The notes under the pieces are model-generated. The model had not been told where the DNA came from. It saw only the letters and a list, made by a program, of their open reading frames with translations, and searched no databases. Positions 1 to 6,987 of a DNA stretch of 7,115 bases are shown in pieces. Source of the DNA: Rhodothermales bacterium (GTDB taxonomy: Bacteria; Bacteroidota; Rhodothermia; Rhodothermales; UBA10348); the NCBI GenBank assembly GCA_030833605.1, contig JAURGV010000122.1:1-7115 (forward strand). Direction: 5' to 3'. The translations under genes were made by a program, and so were the position numbers. The first letter of the stretch is position 1. Each line of letters begins with the position of its first letter.

Positions 1-1
1 C

Positions 2-706
2 AAACGATATAAAAAACGCTCGGTTGTTAAAGCGGTAGAGCTGGAAGTTCGTCAAGGTGAAGTGGTCGGATTGTTGGGGCCGAATGGCGCCGGCAAGACG
101 ACCACATTCTATATGATTGTAGGCATGGTTCGGCCCGATGGGGGCAGCGTATACCTCGGAAACGACAATATTACCCGCATGCCCATGTATGAACGGGCGC
201 GTCGGGGCATTGGATACCTAGCTCAAGAAGCGTCCATCTTTGCGCAGCTTTCGGTAGAAGACAATTTTAACGCGGTGCTGGAGTATCAGTCCATGTCGAA
301 AGCCGAACGCAAAAATCGGGTAGAGGAATTGATTGATGAATTCGGACTAGAAAAAGTTAGGCGGTCCAAAGGGTATATGTTGTCGGGTGGCGAGCGCCGG
401 CGAACAGAGATCGCCCGGGCGCTCGCCACCCGCCCTTCTTTTTTCTTGCTCGACGAACCCTTTGCCGGAGTCGACCCTATTGCTGTCGAAGACATTCAGA
501 ATATTGTCCGGGGCCTAAAAAAGAAGGGGATCGGTGTGTTGATCACCGACCACAACGTCCACGAGACGCTGGCCATCACCGATCGGGCTTATTTGCTGTA
601 CGAAGGCATGATCCTAAAACAGGGAACAGCCCCCGACTTAGCCTCTGATCCGGAAGTTCGCCGGCGATATTTGGGCGAAAAGTTCACCCTAGAACGCTAT
701 CAGTAG
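2..706 (+). CDS. lptB: LPS export ABC transporter ATP-binding protein LptB (5' end outside window)
   Basis: Cytoplasmic ATPase that, as a dimer with the LptFG membrane pair, extracts lipopolysaccharide from the inner membrane and pushes it along the Lpt bridge. The reading frame is open from base 2, so the start codon lies upstream of the window; the internal GTG at 62 falls between the first beta strands and Walker A and is not a start. Of the 234 visible residues (E. coli LptB has 241), Walker A (GPNGAGKTT) lies at about 26-34, followed by the Q-loop (YLAQEASIF), the signature LSGGERRR, Walker B with catalytic glutamate (FFLLDEPFAGVDP), and the H-loop histidine in ITDHNVHET. The QEASIF segment and the short C-terminal tail without an extra domain are typical of LptB rather than LivG-type transporters. 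Stop TAG is at 704-706, followed by a weak hairpin. Only a handful of N-terminal residues should be missing. Confidence 0.95.
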   Translation, partial: KRYKKRSVVKAVELEVRQGEVVGLLGPNGAGKTTTFYMIVGMVRPDGGSVYLGNDNITRMPMYERARRGIGYLAQEASIFAQLSVEDNFNAVLEYQSMSKAERKNRVEELIDEFGLEKVRRSKGYMLSGGERRRTEIARALATRPSFFLLDEPFAGVDPIAVEDIQNIVRGLKKKGIGVLITDHNVHETLAITDRAYLLYEGMILKQGTAPDLASDPEVRRRYLGEKFTLERYQ

Positions 707-723
707 GAACTGCAATCGGTTCT

Positions 724-745
724 AAGGGTCTTACAGGGCCTTTTT
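724..745 (+). terminator. Weak intrinsic terminator after lptB
   Basis: Bases 724-730 (AAGGGTC) can pair with 737-743 (GGCCTTT), including two G-T wobbles, around the six-base loop TTACAG, and the T run spans 741-745. It lies 17 bases after the lptB stop and before the preferred tyrS start. The stem is short and the T run overlaps it, so termination may be partial. Seen by eye; no folding energy was calculated. Confidence 0.4.
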
Positions 746-782
746 CGTGTTCTCCGTTCCATCTTTAACCCTTTGTAACAAC

Positions 783-2099
783 GTGTCCAATTTGGGAAAT
801 ATTTACGACGAATTTGAGTGGCGCGGGCTGCTTTTTGATGCCACCGCAGATCTCAAAGACGTCCTTGCGACCGAATCAGTGACCGCTTACATCGGGTTCG
901 ATCCAACGGCATCAAGCCTTCATGTGGGATCGTTACTACCCATTATGGGATTGGCTCGGCTCCAGAAATTTGGCCACAGTCCCATCGCGTTAGTAGGTGG
1001 CGGAACAGGCCTAATTGGTGATCCAAGCGGTAAAACGGCGGAACGGCAGTTACTCAACCGCGAGCAGGTGGAATTTAATTTGGCTGGGATTCGAGTCCAG
1101 TTGGCCCATTTTTTGGATTTTGATAGGTCCCCAAACCCAGCGCAAATTGTAAATAATCTGGACTGGTTGTGCGAACTTCATCTGATTGACTTTTTACGAG
1201 ACACGGGCAAGTATTTCACGGTGAATTACATGCTCTCCAAGGAGTCTGTAAAGCGCCGTATTGAATCGGAGGATGGCATATCCTATACCGAGTTCACGTA
1301 TATGATGCTGCAGGCCTACGACTTTTTGGCGTTATACCGTCGTACCGGTTGCACCCTGCAAATGGGGGGAAGCGACCAGTGGGGTAATATTCTTGCAGGT
1401 ACGGATCTGGTTAGGAAGGCCGATTCGGGCAAAGCCCACGGCTTGGTTTTTCCATTGGTAACCAACTCCTCAGGCACGAAGTTTGGAAAAACCGAATCGG
1501 GTACGGTTTGGCTGGACCCCGAAAGAACGTCTCCGTATCGGTTCTATCAGTTTTGGTTGAACACCGACGATCGAGATGCCATTAACTACTTAAAATATTT
1601 TACGTGGTTAACGAGGGCTGAAATTGAAGCGTTAGAGGCGGAACTGGAATCGAATCCCGGCGCTCGGGCCGCCCAAAAAACGTTGGCCGAGCTTGTTACA
1701 ACCATGGTTCACGGAGAAGACGCGTATCAAAAAGCGCTTACTGCTTCGGGCGTATTGTTTGGGGGTTCGATTGAATCCCTCTCCATAAGTGATCTAAAAG
1801 ACATTTTCGAAGACGTTCCTTCGACCACCGTATCCAGAGAGACGTTTGATGGAGAAGGCTTTGGCGTGCTAGCGATGTGTACAGAAACGGGCATCACGGC
1901 ATCCAATGGAGAAGCTCGACGCCTTATCCGTCAAGGAGGTCTTTTTGTGAACAACGAAAAAATCGACGACGAAAATGCGTTTTTGACAGGCGCAAACCTG
2001 ATCGAAAATCAGTTGATCGTTATTCGAAAAGGGAAACGGAATTATCACTTGGTGCTGGCCTTGGATCCATCGGCGCAGCGTTCGGAGACGGGAGCATGA
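783..2099 (+). CDS. tyrS: Tyrosyl-tRNA synthetase
   Basis: Charges tRNA-Tyr with tyrosine using ATP; cytoplasmic class I synthetase, normally a homodimer. With the GTG at 783 as start the protein has 438 residues. It shows the tyrosine-pocket strand YIGFDPT at about 36-42, a HIGH-type motif HVGS at 47-50, GDPSGKT at 79-85, the YTEFTYMMLQAYDF helix near 168-181, QMGGSDQWGN at 193-202, and the KMSKS-equivalent KFGKT at 233-237, the form found in the main bacterial TyrRS group. An S4-like RNA-binding domain occupies roughly 365-425 (SNGEARRLIRQGG). The frame stays open up to a GTG at 747, but that codon sits just past a terminator-like hairpin and would add 12 residues without resemblance to the family; GTG 783 or TTG 792 precedes the conserved start of the protein better. 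No Shine-Dalgarno is visible for any of these. The stop codon overlaps the aroF start by four bases. The identity is secure; the exact start is not. Confidence 0.95.
   Translation: MSNLGNIYDEFEWRGLLFDATADLKDVLATESVTAYIGFDPTASSLHVGSLLPIMGLARLQKFGHSPIALVGGGTGLIGDPSGKTAERQLLNREQVEFNLAGIRVQLAHFLDFDRSPNPAQIVNNLDWLCELHLIDFLRDTGKYFTVNYMLSKESVKRRIESEDGISYTEFTYMMLQAYDFLALYRRTGCTLQMGGSDQWGNILAGTDLVRKADSGKAHGLVFPLVTNSSGTKFGKTESGTVWLDPERTSPYRFYQFWLNTDDRDAINYLKYFTWLTRAEIEALEAELESNPGARAAQKTLAELVTTMVHGEDAYQKALTASGVLFGGSIESLSISDLKDIFEDVPSTTVSRETFDGEGFGVLAMCTETGITASNGEARRLIRQGGLFVNNEKIDDENAFLTGANLIENQLIVIRKGKRNYHLVLALDPSAQRSETGA
2084..2098 (+). promoter_or_regulatory. aroF ribosome binding site and ATGA stop/start overlap with tyrS
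   Basis: GGAG at 2084-2087 lies eight bases before the aroF ATG (2096), inside the last tyrS codons, and a second GGGAG at 2090-2094 is too close to the start to be the main site. The aroF ATG and the tyrS TGA share ATGA at 2096-2099. This arrangement supports translational coupling and decides the aroF start against a much longer open frame that begins inside tyrS. Confidence 0.7.
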
Positions 2100-3124
2100 T
2101 TGTAGTAATGCAACGCGGGGCATCGGAGTCCCAAATTGAAAGTGTAATTGCGGCGCTCAACGATCATGGGTTTGATGTGCACCGCAGCAGTGGATCCCAG
2201 CAAACCATTCTGGGAGCCATCGGAGTGAAACCGGCTTTTGACCAACGTCATTTGCAGTTGCTCGATGGTGTGGCAGAAGTTCATCGCGTAACCGAGCCGT
2301 ATAAATTTGCCAGCCGGGCGTGGAAGCCTGAAAATACAGTTGTCCCTGTCGGCGACCTTAACATTGGGGGGCCCGAAGTGATCGTGATGGCAGGCCCATG
2401 CAGCGTAGAGTCTGAAGCCCAAATTTTTGATTCCGCCGCGCAGGCGGCCGCATCAGGAGCGACCGTCCTGCGCGGCGGCGCTTTCAAACCTCGCTCATCA
2501 CCCTATTCTTTTCAAGGATTAGGTGAGGCAGGACTGGTCCTCATGAGACAGGCTGCTGATGCGCATAACCTCAAGGTGGTCACGGAGTTACTGGATACCA
2601 GCCATGTCGATATGATTTGTAAATACGCCGACATCATTCAAATCGGCGCCCGCAATATGCAAAACTACAGCCTGCTGCGCGCAGCCGGTAGTTCAGGAAA
2701 GCCCATTCTATTGAAACGGGGTCTTTCGGCGACTATCGAAGAATGGCTAATGAGCGCCGAGTACATTTTGGCGGAAAACAATCCCCATGTCATATTGTGC
2801 GAGAGAGGCATTCGTACGTTCGAAACCTACACCAGAAATACGCTGGATTTGAGCGCCGTTCCGGTGGTGCACGGTAAAAGCCACTTGCCGATTGTGGTTG
2901 ATCCCAGCCACGGTGTAGGCATTCGTAATAAAATCACCCCTATGGCACTCGCCGCCGTCGCTGCGGGAGCCGATGGCCTGATAATCGAAATCCATCCAAA
3001 TCCGTCCGAAGCACTGAGTGACGGTCCGCAGTCGTTAACCTTTGAGATGTTTTCCAATTTGATGAATCAAGCTCGAAAAGTGGCTGAGGTTGTTGGAAGG
3101 AGCATTTCCGCCCCGAGATCGTAA
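2096..3124 (+). CDS. aroF: 3-deoxy-7-phosphoheptulonate synthase (DAHP synthase, type I-beta with N-terminal ferredoxin-like domain)
   Basis: Condenses phosphoenolpyruvate with erythrose-4-phosphate to DAHP, the first step of the shikimate pathway to Tyr, Phe and Trp. The 342-residue protein has a ferredoxin-like regulatory domain at about 1-70 (start MIVVMQRGAS) and a TIM barrel from about 90 on. Visible motifs are MAGPCSVES (98-106), the PEP-binding stretch LRGGAFKPRSSPYSFQGLG (125-143), IQIGARNMQNY (181-191), LLKRG (205-209), CERGIRTFE (235-243), VVDPSHGVG (267-275) and EIHPNPSEALSDGPQS (298-313). The four metal ligands of the Thermotoga maritima enzyme, Cys102, His272, Glu298 and Asp309, fall at exactly the same positions here. 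In that family the N-terminal domain binds tyrosine or phenylalanine and shuts the barrel, so feedback control by Tyr/Phe is expected but not shown. Start ATG is set by the ATGA overlap with tyrS and the upstream GGAG. The gene symbol varies (aroF, aroG, aroA) between genomes. Confidence 0.95.
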   Translation: MIVVMQRGASESQIESVIAALNDHGFDVHRSSGSQQTILGAIGVKPAFDQRHLQLLDGVAEVHRVTEPYKFASRAWKPENTVVPVGDLNIGGPEVIVMAGPCSVESEAQIFDSAAQAAASGATVLRGGAFKPRSSPYSFQGLGEAGLVLMRQAADAHNLKVVTELLDTSHVDMICKYADIIQIGARNMQNYSLLRAAGSSGKPILLKRGLSATIEEWLMSAEYILAENNPHVILCERGIRTFETYTRNTLDLSAVPVVHGKSHLPIVVDPSHGVGIRNKITPMALAAVAAGADGLIIEIHPNPSEALSDGPQSLTFEMFSNLMNQARKVAEVVGRSISAPRS

Positions 3125-3251
3125 AATATTTAGTTGGACTATTACCCATTTTCAGCAACAAAAATGAGTCGCACTACTTTGCTGTGTACCGGCACATTAT
3201 TATGCTGATCGATCCAATTGCAAGGCCGCTCACCTCTTTACATTGAACTCC

Positions 3252-5086
3252 ATTTGTGGAATTGTTGGATATCTTGGAGAACGAGAAGCAGTCGATGTTC
3301 TCATCAAAGGCCTGACACGCCTTGAGTATCGGGGGTATGATTCTGCCGGTATTGCCATTGTAGATCAGTCCCTTGAAGTCAGAAAAAAAAGGGAAAAGTA
3401 AAAGCTCTTTCAGCCGACCTTTCCCATGCGACCTTGTATGGCAAGTTGGGCATTGGCCATACCCGTTGGGCGACACATGGACCTCCAAACGATGTTAACG
3501 CTCACCCCCACGTTTCGAGTGATGGGTCGTTCGCCCTGGTGCACAATGGAATTATAGAAAATTATTCTGCGCTTAAAGAAAGCCTAACCGCGAAGGGATA
3601 TGTTTTTGAGAGCCAAACGGACACCGAAGTGTTGGTCCGCTTGGTGGAAGATGTTCGAAAATCTACCGGCTTGTCATTGGGGAAAGCCATTCGGCAAGCT
3701 TTGAGCCAGGTACACGGCACCTACGGAATCGCTGCTGTTTCTGGTGAAGACCCCGATATGCTCATCGCCGCTCGCAAAGGAAGTCCTTTGATTCTGGGCA
3801 TTGGGGAAGGCGAGTATTTTCTTGGCTCCGATGCCGCGCCCATTGTGGAGTACACGCGTAAAGTGGTGTACCTGAATGATGGGGAAATGGTCATTGTTCG
3901 TAGAAGCGGATTCACGGTGTATACCGTTGAAAATCAGATGCTAGACAAAACCATTCATGAATTAGAATGGGACCTCGAGCAAATTGAAAAAGGCGGTTTC
4001 GAGCATTTTATGCTCAAAGAAATCATGGAGCAGCCTTCCTCCATAGAAAACGCCATGCGAGGACGCCTGTTGCCTCGTTCTCCCTATGTCATGTTGGGCG
4101 GTTTATTGGATGTGATGGATTCGTTGTCGCGGTCCTCGCGCATCATTATTTGTGCGTGTGGCACCTCTTGGCATGCTGCGTTAGCGGGCGAATACATTAT
4201 TGAATCGCTCGCCCGCATTCCGGTGGAAGTGGAATATGCTTCTGAATTTCGGTATCGCGATCCCATTTTGAATGAAGGCGACGCGGTAATTGTGATTTCT
4301 CAAAGCGGCGAGACGGCAGATACGCTTGCCGCCATCCACGAGGCCCAGCGCCAAGGCATCCCCGTCTACGGAATTTGTAACACGGTGGGCTCCACCATTG
4401 CCAGAGACACCGATGCCGGCGTTTACTTGCATGCGGGGCCAGAAATAGGGGTCGCATCCACCAAGGCCTTTACCGCCCAGGTCACTGTTTTATCGATGCT
4501 AGCTATTAAGTTGGCGCAAACCAAAGGCACGCTAAAGGGACCTGAATTGGCCAAGATGGTCAAAGAGATTCGCGCTATTCCTGCTAAAATTCAACGGGTT
4601 TTAAATGGCGCGGAGAAAATAGAAGCCCTTTCATCGGTCTACAGATATGCCAGTAACTTCCTTTATTTAGGACGAGGCCCAAACTTTCCGGTGGCGCTTG
4701 AAGGAGCTTTAAAGCTGAAGGAAATTTCCTACATCCACGCGGAAGGGTACCCTGCGGCCGAAATGAAACACGGTCCGATCGCCCTGATTGATCGCTTTAT
4801 GCCGGTCGTTTTTATCGCTATGCACGACGCCACGTTTGAAAAAGTGGTTTCGAATATAGAGGAAGTGGTCGCTCGGGATGGGATTGTGATCGCTGTAACG
4901 GATGCGCCAAAGGGCCGGCTCGATGAGCTGTGTGATCATGTGATTCGCATTCCGACCACGCACACATTGTTGAGTCCATTGCTAACTGTAATTCCGCTGC
5001 AACTTCTGTCCTATTACATTGCGGTGTTGCGCGGTTGCCATGTAGATCAACCAAGGAATCTGGCAAAAAGCGTCACGGTCGAATAA
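3252..5086 (+). CDS. glmS: Glutamine-fructose-6-phosphate aminotransferase GlmS, frame broken at an A8 run near the N-terminus
   Basis: Makes glucosamine-6-phosphate from fructose-6-phosphate and glutamine, the entry step to UDP-GlcNAc for peptidoglycan and lipid A. Allowing one -1 shift at 3383-3390, the product is 611 residues (E. coli: 609). The glutaminase domain (about 1-240) begins with the nucleophile Cys in CGIVGYLG, followed by LEYRGYDSAG, HTRWATHG (Arg72/Trp73 counting Met), NGIIENY (Asn99/Gly100) and Asp124 in QTDTEV. Two SIS isomerase domains follow, with CGTSWHAAL near 301, SQSGETADT near 350, ASTKAFT near 402, the EGALKLKEISYIHAEGYP helix near 488, and the C-terminal PRNLAKSVTVE with its catalytic lysine. 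The codon where Met1 should be (3252-3254) is ATT; the only usual start in the frame after an upstream TGA (3165-3167) is TTG at 3243, which would put Met-Asn-Ser-Ile before the Cys. Unshifted, the first frame ends at TAA 3399-3401 after 49 codons. No other defect is seen in over 600 codons. Confidence 0.88.
3383..3401 (+). other. Frameshift point in glmS: A8 run followed by in-frame TAA
   Basis: The upstream frame reads AGA AAA AAA AGG GAA AAG TAA and stops at 3399-3401. The downstream frame, entered by moving back one base, reads AAG GGA AAA GTA AAA and continues the conserved protein to 5086. The eight A's at 3383-3390 place A AAA AAA in the X XXY YYZ register of a -1 slippery site; a ninth A would equally restore the frame. 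GGGAAA (3391-3396) and TTTCCC (3420-3425) form an inverted repeat directly after the run. Confidence 0.8.
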
Positions 5087-5091
5087 GAGGA

Positions 5092-5472
5092 CTAATGCGT
5101 TCGCATTGTTGCGATTTTCTGGCCAATGATGGCGATTGGTTTTTCTTCGGCGTCCTGTTCAAGTTCTAAGTCAAAAGCTTGATACGTTGCTTTGCTGATG
5201 TTGTAGTCCCGCGTGGTATCAAAAACCAAATAGGCTTCGCGGTCATTGATCCACCAGCGATTTGCTTGAATCGCATTCGCTTTTTGGAGGGCCATCGAAA
5301 GCACTTGTTCGTCGGACATACCCTCGTGCCGAAACGATTCTACTTCAACGGCAAGAGGCCTCGTCGCGAGGCCATTCAGCACATAAAAAACCGTAAAACA
5401 TGTAATCAGCCATAACAACACTCCACGAACAGAATTGGAGGATGTGATCTGATGATATGGGGACGCTAGCAT
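5092..5472 (-). CDS. Hypothetical protein with one N-terminal membrane segment
   Basis: I do not recognise this family. From the ATG at 5472 the product has 126 residues: a short N-terminus of about 16 residues, a hydrophobic stretch at about 17-36 (GVLLWLITCFTVFYVLNGLA) that looks like one transmembrane helix or an uncleaved anchor, then a polar domain of about 90 residues with charged helix-like and strand-like pieces (MSDEQVLSMALQKAN, WWINDREAYLVFDTT). The last part is acidic and ends IATMRTH. The frame is also open to a GTG at 5556, adding 28 residues; the ATG form puts the membrane helix at a more usual position, but neither start has a Shine-Dalgarno. It converges with glmS with five bases between the two stop codons and diverges from prfA. 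Natural-looking amino acid composition, a coherent membrane segment and exact fit into the gap between two real genes support it being coding. Likely topology is N-in with the C-terminal domain outside the cytoplasm, which is inference. Confidence 0.65.
   Translation of the reverse strand: MLASPYHQITSSNSVRGVLLWLITCFTVFYVLNGLATRPLAVEVESFRHEGMSDEQVLSMALQKANAIQANRWWINDREAYLVFDTTRDYNISKATYQAFDLELEQDAEEKPIAIIGQKIATMRTH
5093..5115. terminator. Possible hairpin between convergent glmS and the hypothetical gene
   Basis: AATGC (5094-5098) pairs with GCATT (5103-5107) around the tetraloop GTTC, with a flanking T-G wobble, and a run of four T's lies at 5112-5115 on the plus strand. It lies 7 bases after the glmS stop and within the last codons of the convergent gene. 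It could serve as a glmS terminator, but the stem is short, the T run is short and displaced, and the call is weak. Confidence 0.25.
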
Positions 5473-5592
5473 GAGTTGTCGAAAAAGTTCGGTGGCGGGT
5501 GAAGCTGGAGATATCTCGGTCAATCTGCGAGTTGCACAAAGCGTGCCATATAACACACAGGTTTAAATACGAGGGGTTTTTCTCAATTTGCG

Positions 5593-5649
5593 TTCTGAAC
5601 CAGCACCTTTTTTTCAGAAGTGAGACTCAGACTGCGAATTGTTGTCTCA
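5593..5649. repeat. Two consecutive inverted repeats in the divergent intergenic region upstream of prfA
   Basis: TTCTGAA at 5593-5599 is matched perfectly by TTCAGAA at 5613-5619 (13-base spacer containing a T7 run). Two bases later TGAGAC at 5621-5626 is matched by GTCTCA at 5644-5649 (17-base spacer). They lie in the 258-base region between the ATG of the minus-strand gene (5472) and the prfA ATG (5731). They could be operator half-sites or, if transcribed, tandem hairpins in the prfA leader. No convincing -35/-10 pair was found here. The individual arms are short enough to arise by chance. Confidence 0.35.
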
Positions 5650-5730
5650 GGTGTAGACATTCCTTTCCGTTTCTTGAACCTATCCATGAAGCCGGCGTAC
5701 ATCCGCCCACTCTTTCATCCCTTTAGTACT

Positions 5731-6807
5731 ATGATAAATCCGGACATTCTGGACGGTCTTGAAAAGCGGTTTAAGGACATTACAGTTGAAATGTCCGACC
5801 CTTCTGTCGCAACAGATCCAAAAAAAATGGCTGTGTTGGGACGCGAGCACACTTCCCTTAAAACCATTGTCGATCGCATCCAGGAATACCGCAGCCAAGC
5901 GGCTGAAATTCAGGATCTCCGCGGCATGCTCCGAACGGAATCCGATCCCGATTTGGTGGAAATGGCTGAAATGGAGTTGGAAGAATTGGAAAGCGGATTC
6001 CCCAAAAAGGAGGAAGATCTTCGCTTGATGTTGATTCCTAAAGATCCGGAAGACACCAAGGATTGTATCATTGAAATCCGGGCTGGAACGGGTGGCGACG
6101 AAGCGGCTCTTTTCGCAGGTGATTTGTACCGGCTTTACAACAAAGTAGCTGAGATAAAAGGCTGGAAAGTGGACTTGATGAATACGTCTTTGGGGACCAA
6201 AGGCGGATTCAAAGAGATTGTTTTTAGCGTTAGCGGCGCCGATGCATTTGGTACGATGAAGTATGAGAGCGGTGTGCATCGCGTGCAACGCGTCCCTGAA
6301 ACCGAATCCAGCGGACGCATTCACACGTCGGCGGCGACGGTAGCTGTGCTTCCTGAAGCGGAAGATGTCGACGTGGAAGTACACCAAAACGATCTCAAGA
6401 TCGATGTGTATCGGAGTAGTGGACCGGGTGGTCAAAGTGTGAATACCACGGACTCTGCCGTTCGAATTACCCACCTTCCCACGGGCTTAGTGGTAACCTG
6501 TCAGGATGAAAAAAGCCAACTAAAGAACAAAGACAAAGCCATGCGGGTGCTTAGGTCTAGGTTGTACGATTTGGAATTGGCCAAAATAGAGGCCGAGCGA
6601 AGCGAGGCCAGGAAATCCCAGGTTTCTACCGGCGAAAGAAGCGCAAAAATACGGACCTACAACTGGCCTCAAGGTCGAGTTACGGATCATAGGCTCGAAG
6701 GCGATGAAAAAAATCACGCGTTGGAAAAGGTGATGAACGGGGACCTGGACGAGATTGTCCGTGCTCTTCGAACCTCCGAAAATGCCGATCGATTGGCGAA
6801 TTTGTAG
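5731..6807 (+). CDS. prfA: Peptide chain release factor 1 (RF1)
   Basis: Recognises UAA and UAG in the ribosomal A site and triggers release of the finished peptide. The protein has 358 residues (E. coli: 360). The N-terminal helical domain 1 spans about 1-100 with coiled-coil-like charged helices, followed by EIRAGTGGDEAALFAGDLYR (115-134). The codon-recognition tripeptide is Pro-Glu-Thr at 189-191 in VPETESSGRIHTSAA; a PxT tripeptide marks RF1, whereas RF2 has SPF. The peptidyl-transferase motif GGQ is at 233-235 in SSGPGGQSVNTTDSAVRITH, the same numbering as E. coli, so Gln235 is the expected methylation target. The C-terminal part carries RTYNWPQGRVTDHR. The start ATG at 5731 gives the standard N-terminus; an upstream in-frame GTG at 5620 would add 37 residues with no family counterpart. 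No Shine-Dalgarno precedes the ATG. The methyltransferase gene prmC, next to prfA in many bacteria, is not the next gene here. Confidence 0.96.
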   Translation: MINPDILDGLEKRFKDITVEMSDPSVATDPKKMAVLGREHTSLKTIVDRIQEYRSQAAEIQDLRGMLRTESDPDLVEMAEMELEELESGFPKKEEDLRLMLIPKDPEDTKDCIIEIRAGTGGDEAALFAGDLYRLYNKVAEIKGWKVDLMNTSLGTKGGFKEIVFSVSGADAFGTMKYESGVHRVQRVPETESSGRIHTSAATVAVLPEAEDVDVEVHQNDLKIDVYRSSGPGGQSVNTTDSAVRITHLPTGLVVTCQDEKSQLKNKDKAMRVLRSRLYDLELAKIEAERSEARKSQVSTGERSAKIRTYNWPQGRVTDHRLEGDEKNHALEKVMNGDLDEIVRALRTSENADRLANL

Positions 6808-6914
6808 TCACCTAGCCCGTCAAAAGCCTTCATTCCTGTGCAGATTCGACGAATGTCGATCGAGGGTGTGGTTTTGGTTTCAAGATTCCTTATTTTGCTG
6901 TTCTGTACAATCCC

Positions 6915-6987
6915 TGTTCCGTGGTTACGTTCAAATGGAACGTGTTTCGCGGGGCATAGCCCATCAATTTTCCAAGGGGATCAATGG
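6915..6987 (+). promoter_or_regulatory. Structured rpsF leader, candidate bS6:bS18 autoregulatory element
   Basis: A two-part hairpin ends 28 bases before the rpsF ATG. The lower stem pairs 6915-6923 (TGTTCCGTG) with 6948-6956 (CGCGGGGCA), nine pairs including three G-T wobbles. After an internal loop (GTT against GTTT) the upper stem ACGTTC (6927-6932) pairs perfectly with GAACGT (6938-6943) around AAATG. A competing hairpin GGGC (6952-6955) with GCCC (6959-6962) uses the 3' strand of the lower stem, so the two are mutually exclusive. CCAT (6961-6964) can pair with the start region ATGG (6984-6987). A TACAAT at 6906-6911 could be a -10 box, but no matching -35 is evident. Published work describes an rpsF-leader RNA bound by the bS6:bS18 pair, with a conserved CCG next to a hairpin; a CCG is present at 6919-6921. 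The match to that motif is unverified. Confidence 0.4.

Noticed and set aside
707..782. T-box leader before tyrS
   Set aside because: The 76 bases are far too short and show no T-box sequence; only the weak terminator hairpin is present.
1877..2095. The aroF frame is open 219 bases upstream into tyrS, giving a 415-residue version
   Set aside because: The extra 73 residues are an out-of-frame reading of the conserved TyrRS S4 domain, and the type I-beta family begins at MIVVM, which matches the ATG at 2096.
3125..3251. Possible glmS ribozyme or other riboswitch upstream of glmS
   Set aside because: The gap is only 127 bases and holds just a weak AT-rich CATTTT/AAAATG repeat (3147-3166) and a poor promoter-like pair (TTGCTG 3179, TATGCT 3201); no ribozyme core is recognisable.
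3391..3425. GGGAAA/TTTCCC hairpin as a classical stimulatory stem for -1 frameshifting in glmS
   Set aside because: It starts immediately after the A run instead of 5-9 bases downstream, has a loop of over 20 bases and only six pairs, so it is not counted as evidence for programmed shifting.
5620..5730. N-terminal extension of prfA from GTG 5620
   Set aside because: RF1 proteins start at the equivalent of MINPDILDGLEKRF; the extension has no family counterpart and covers the inverted repeats.
5680..6474. 264-residue open frame on the minus strand opposite prfA
   Set aside because: It is antisense to a complete, strongly conserved RF1 gene and has a cysteine-, histidine- and phenylalanine-rich composition typical of a shadow frame, with no recognisable domain.
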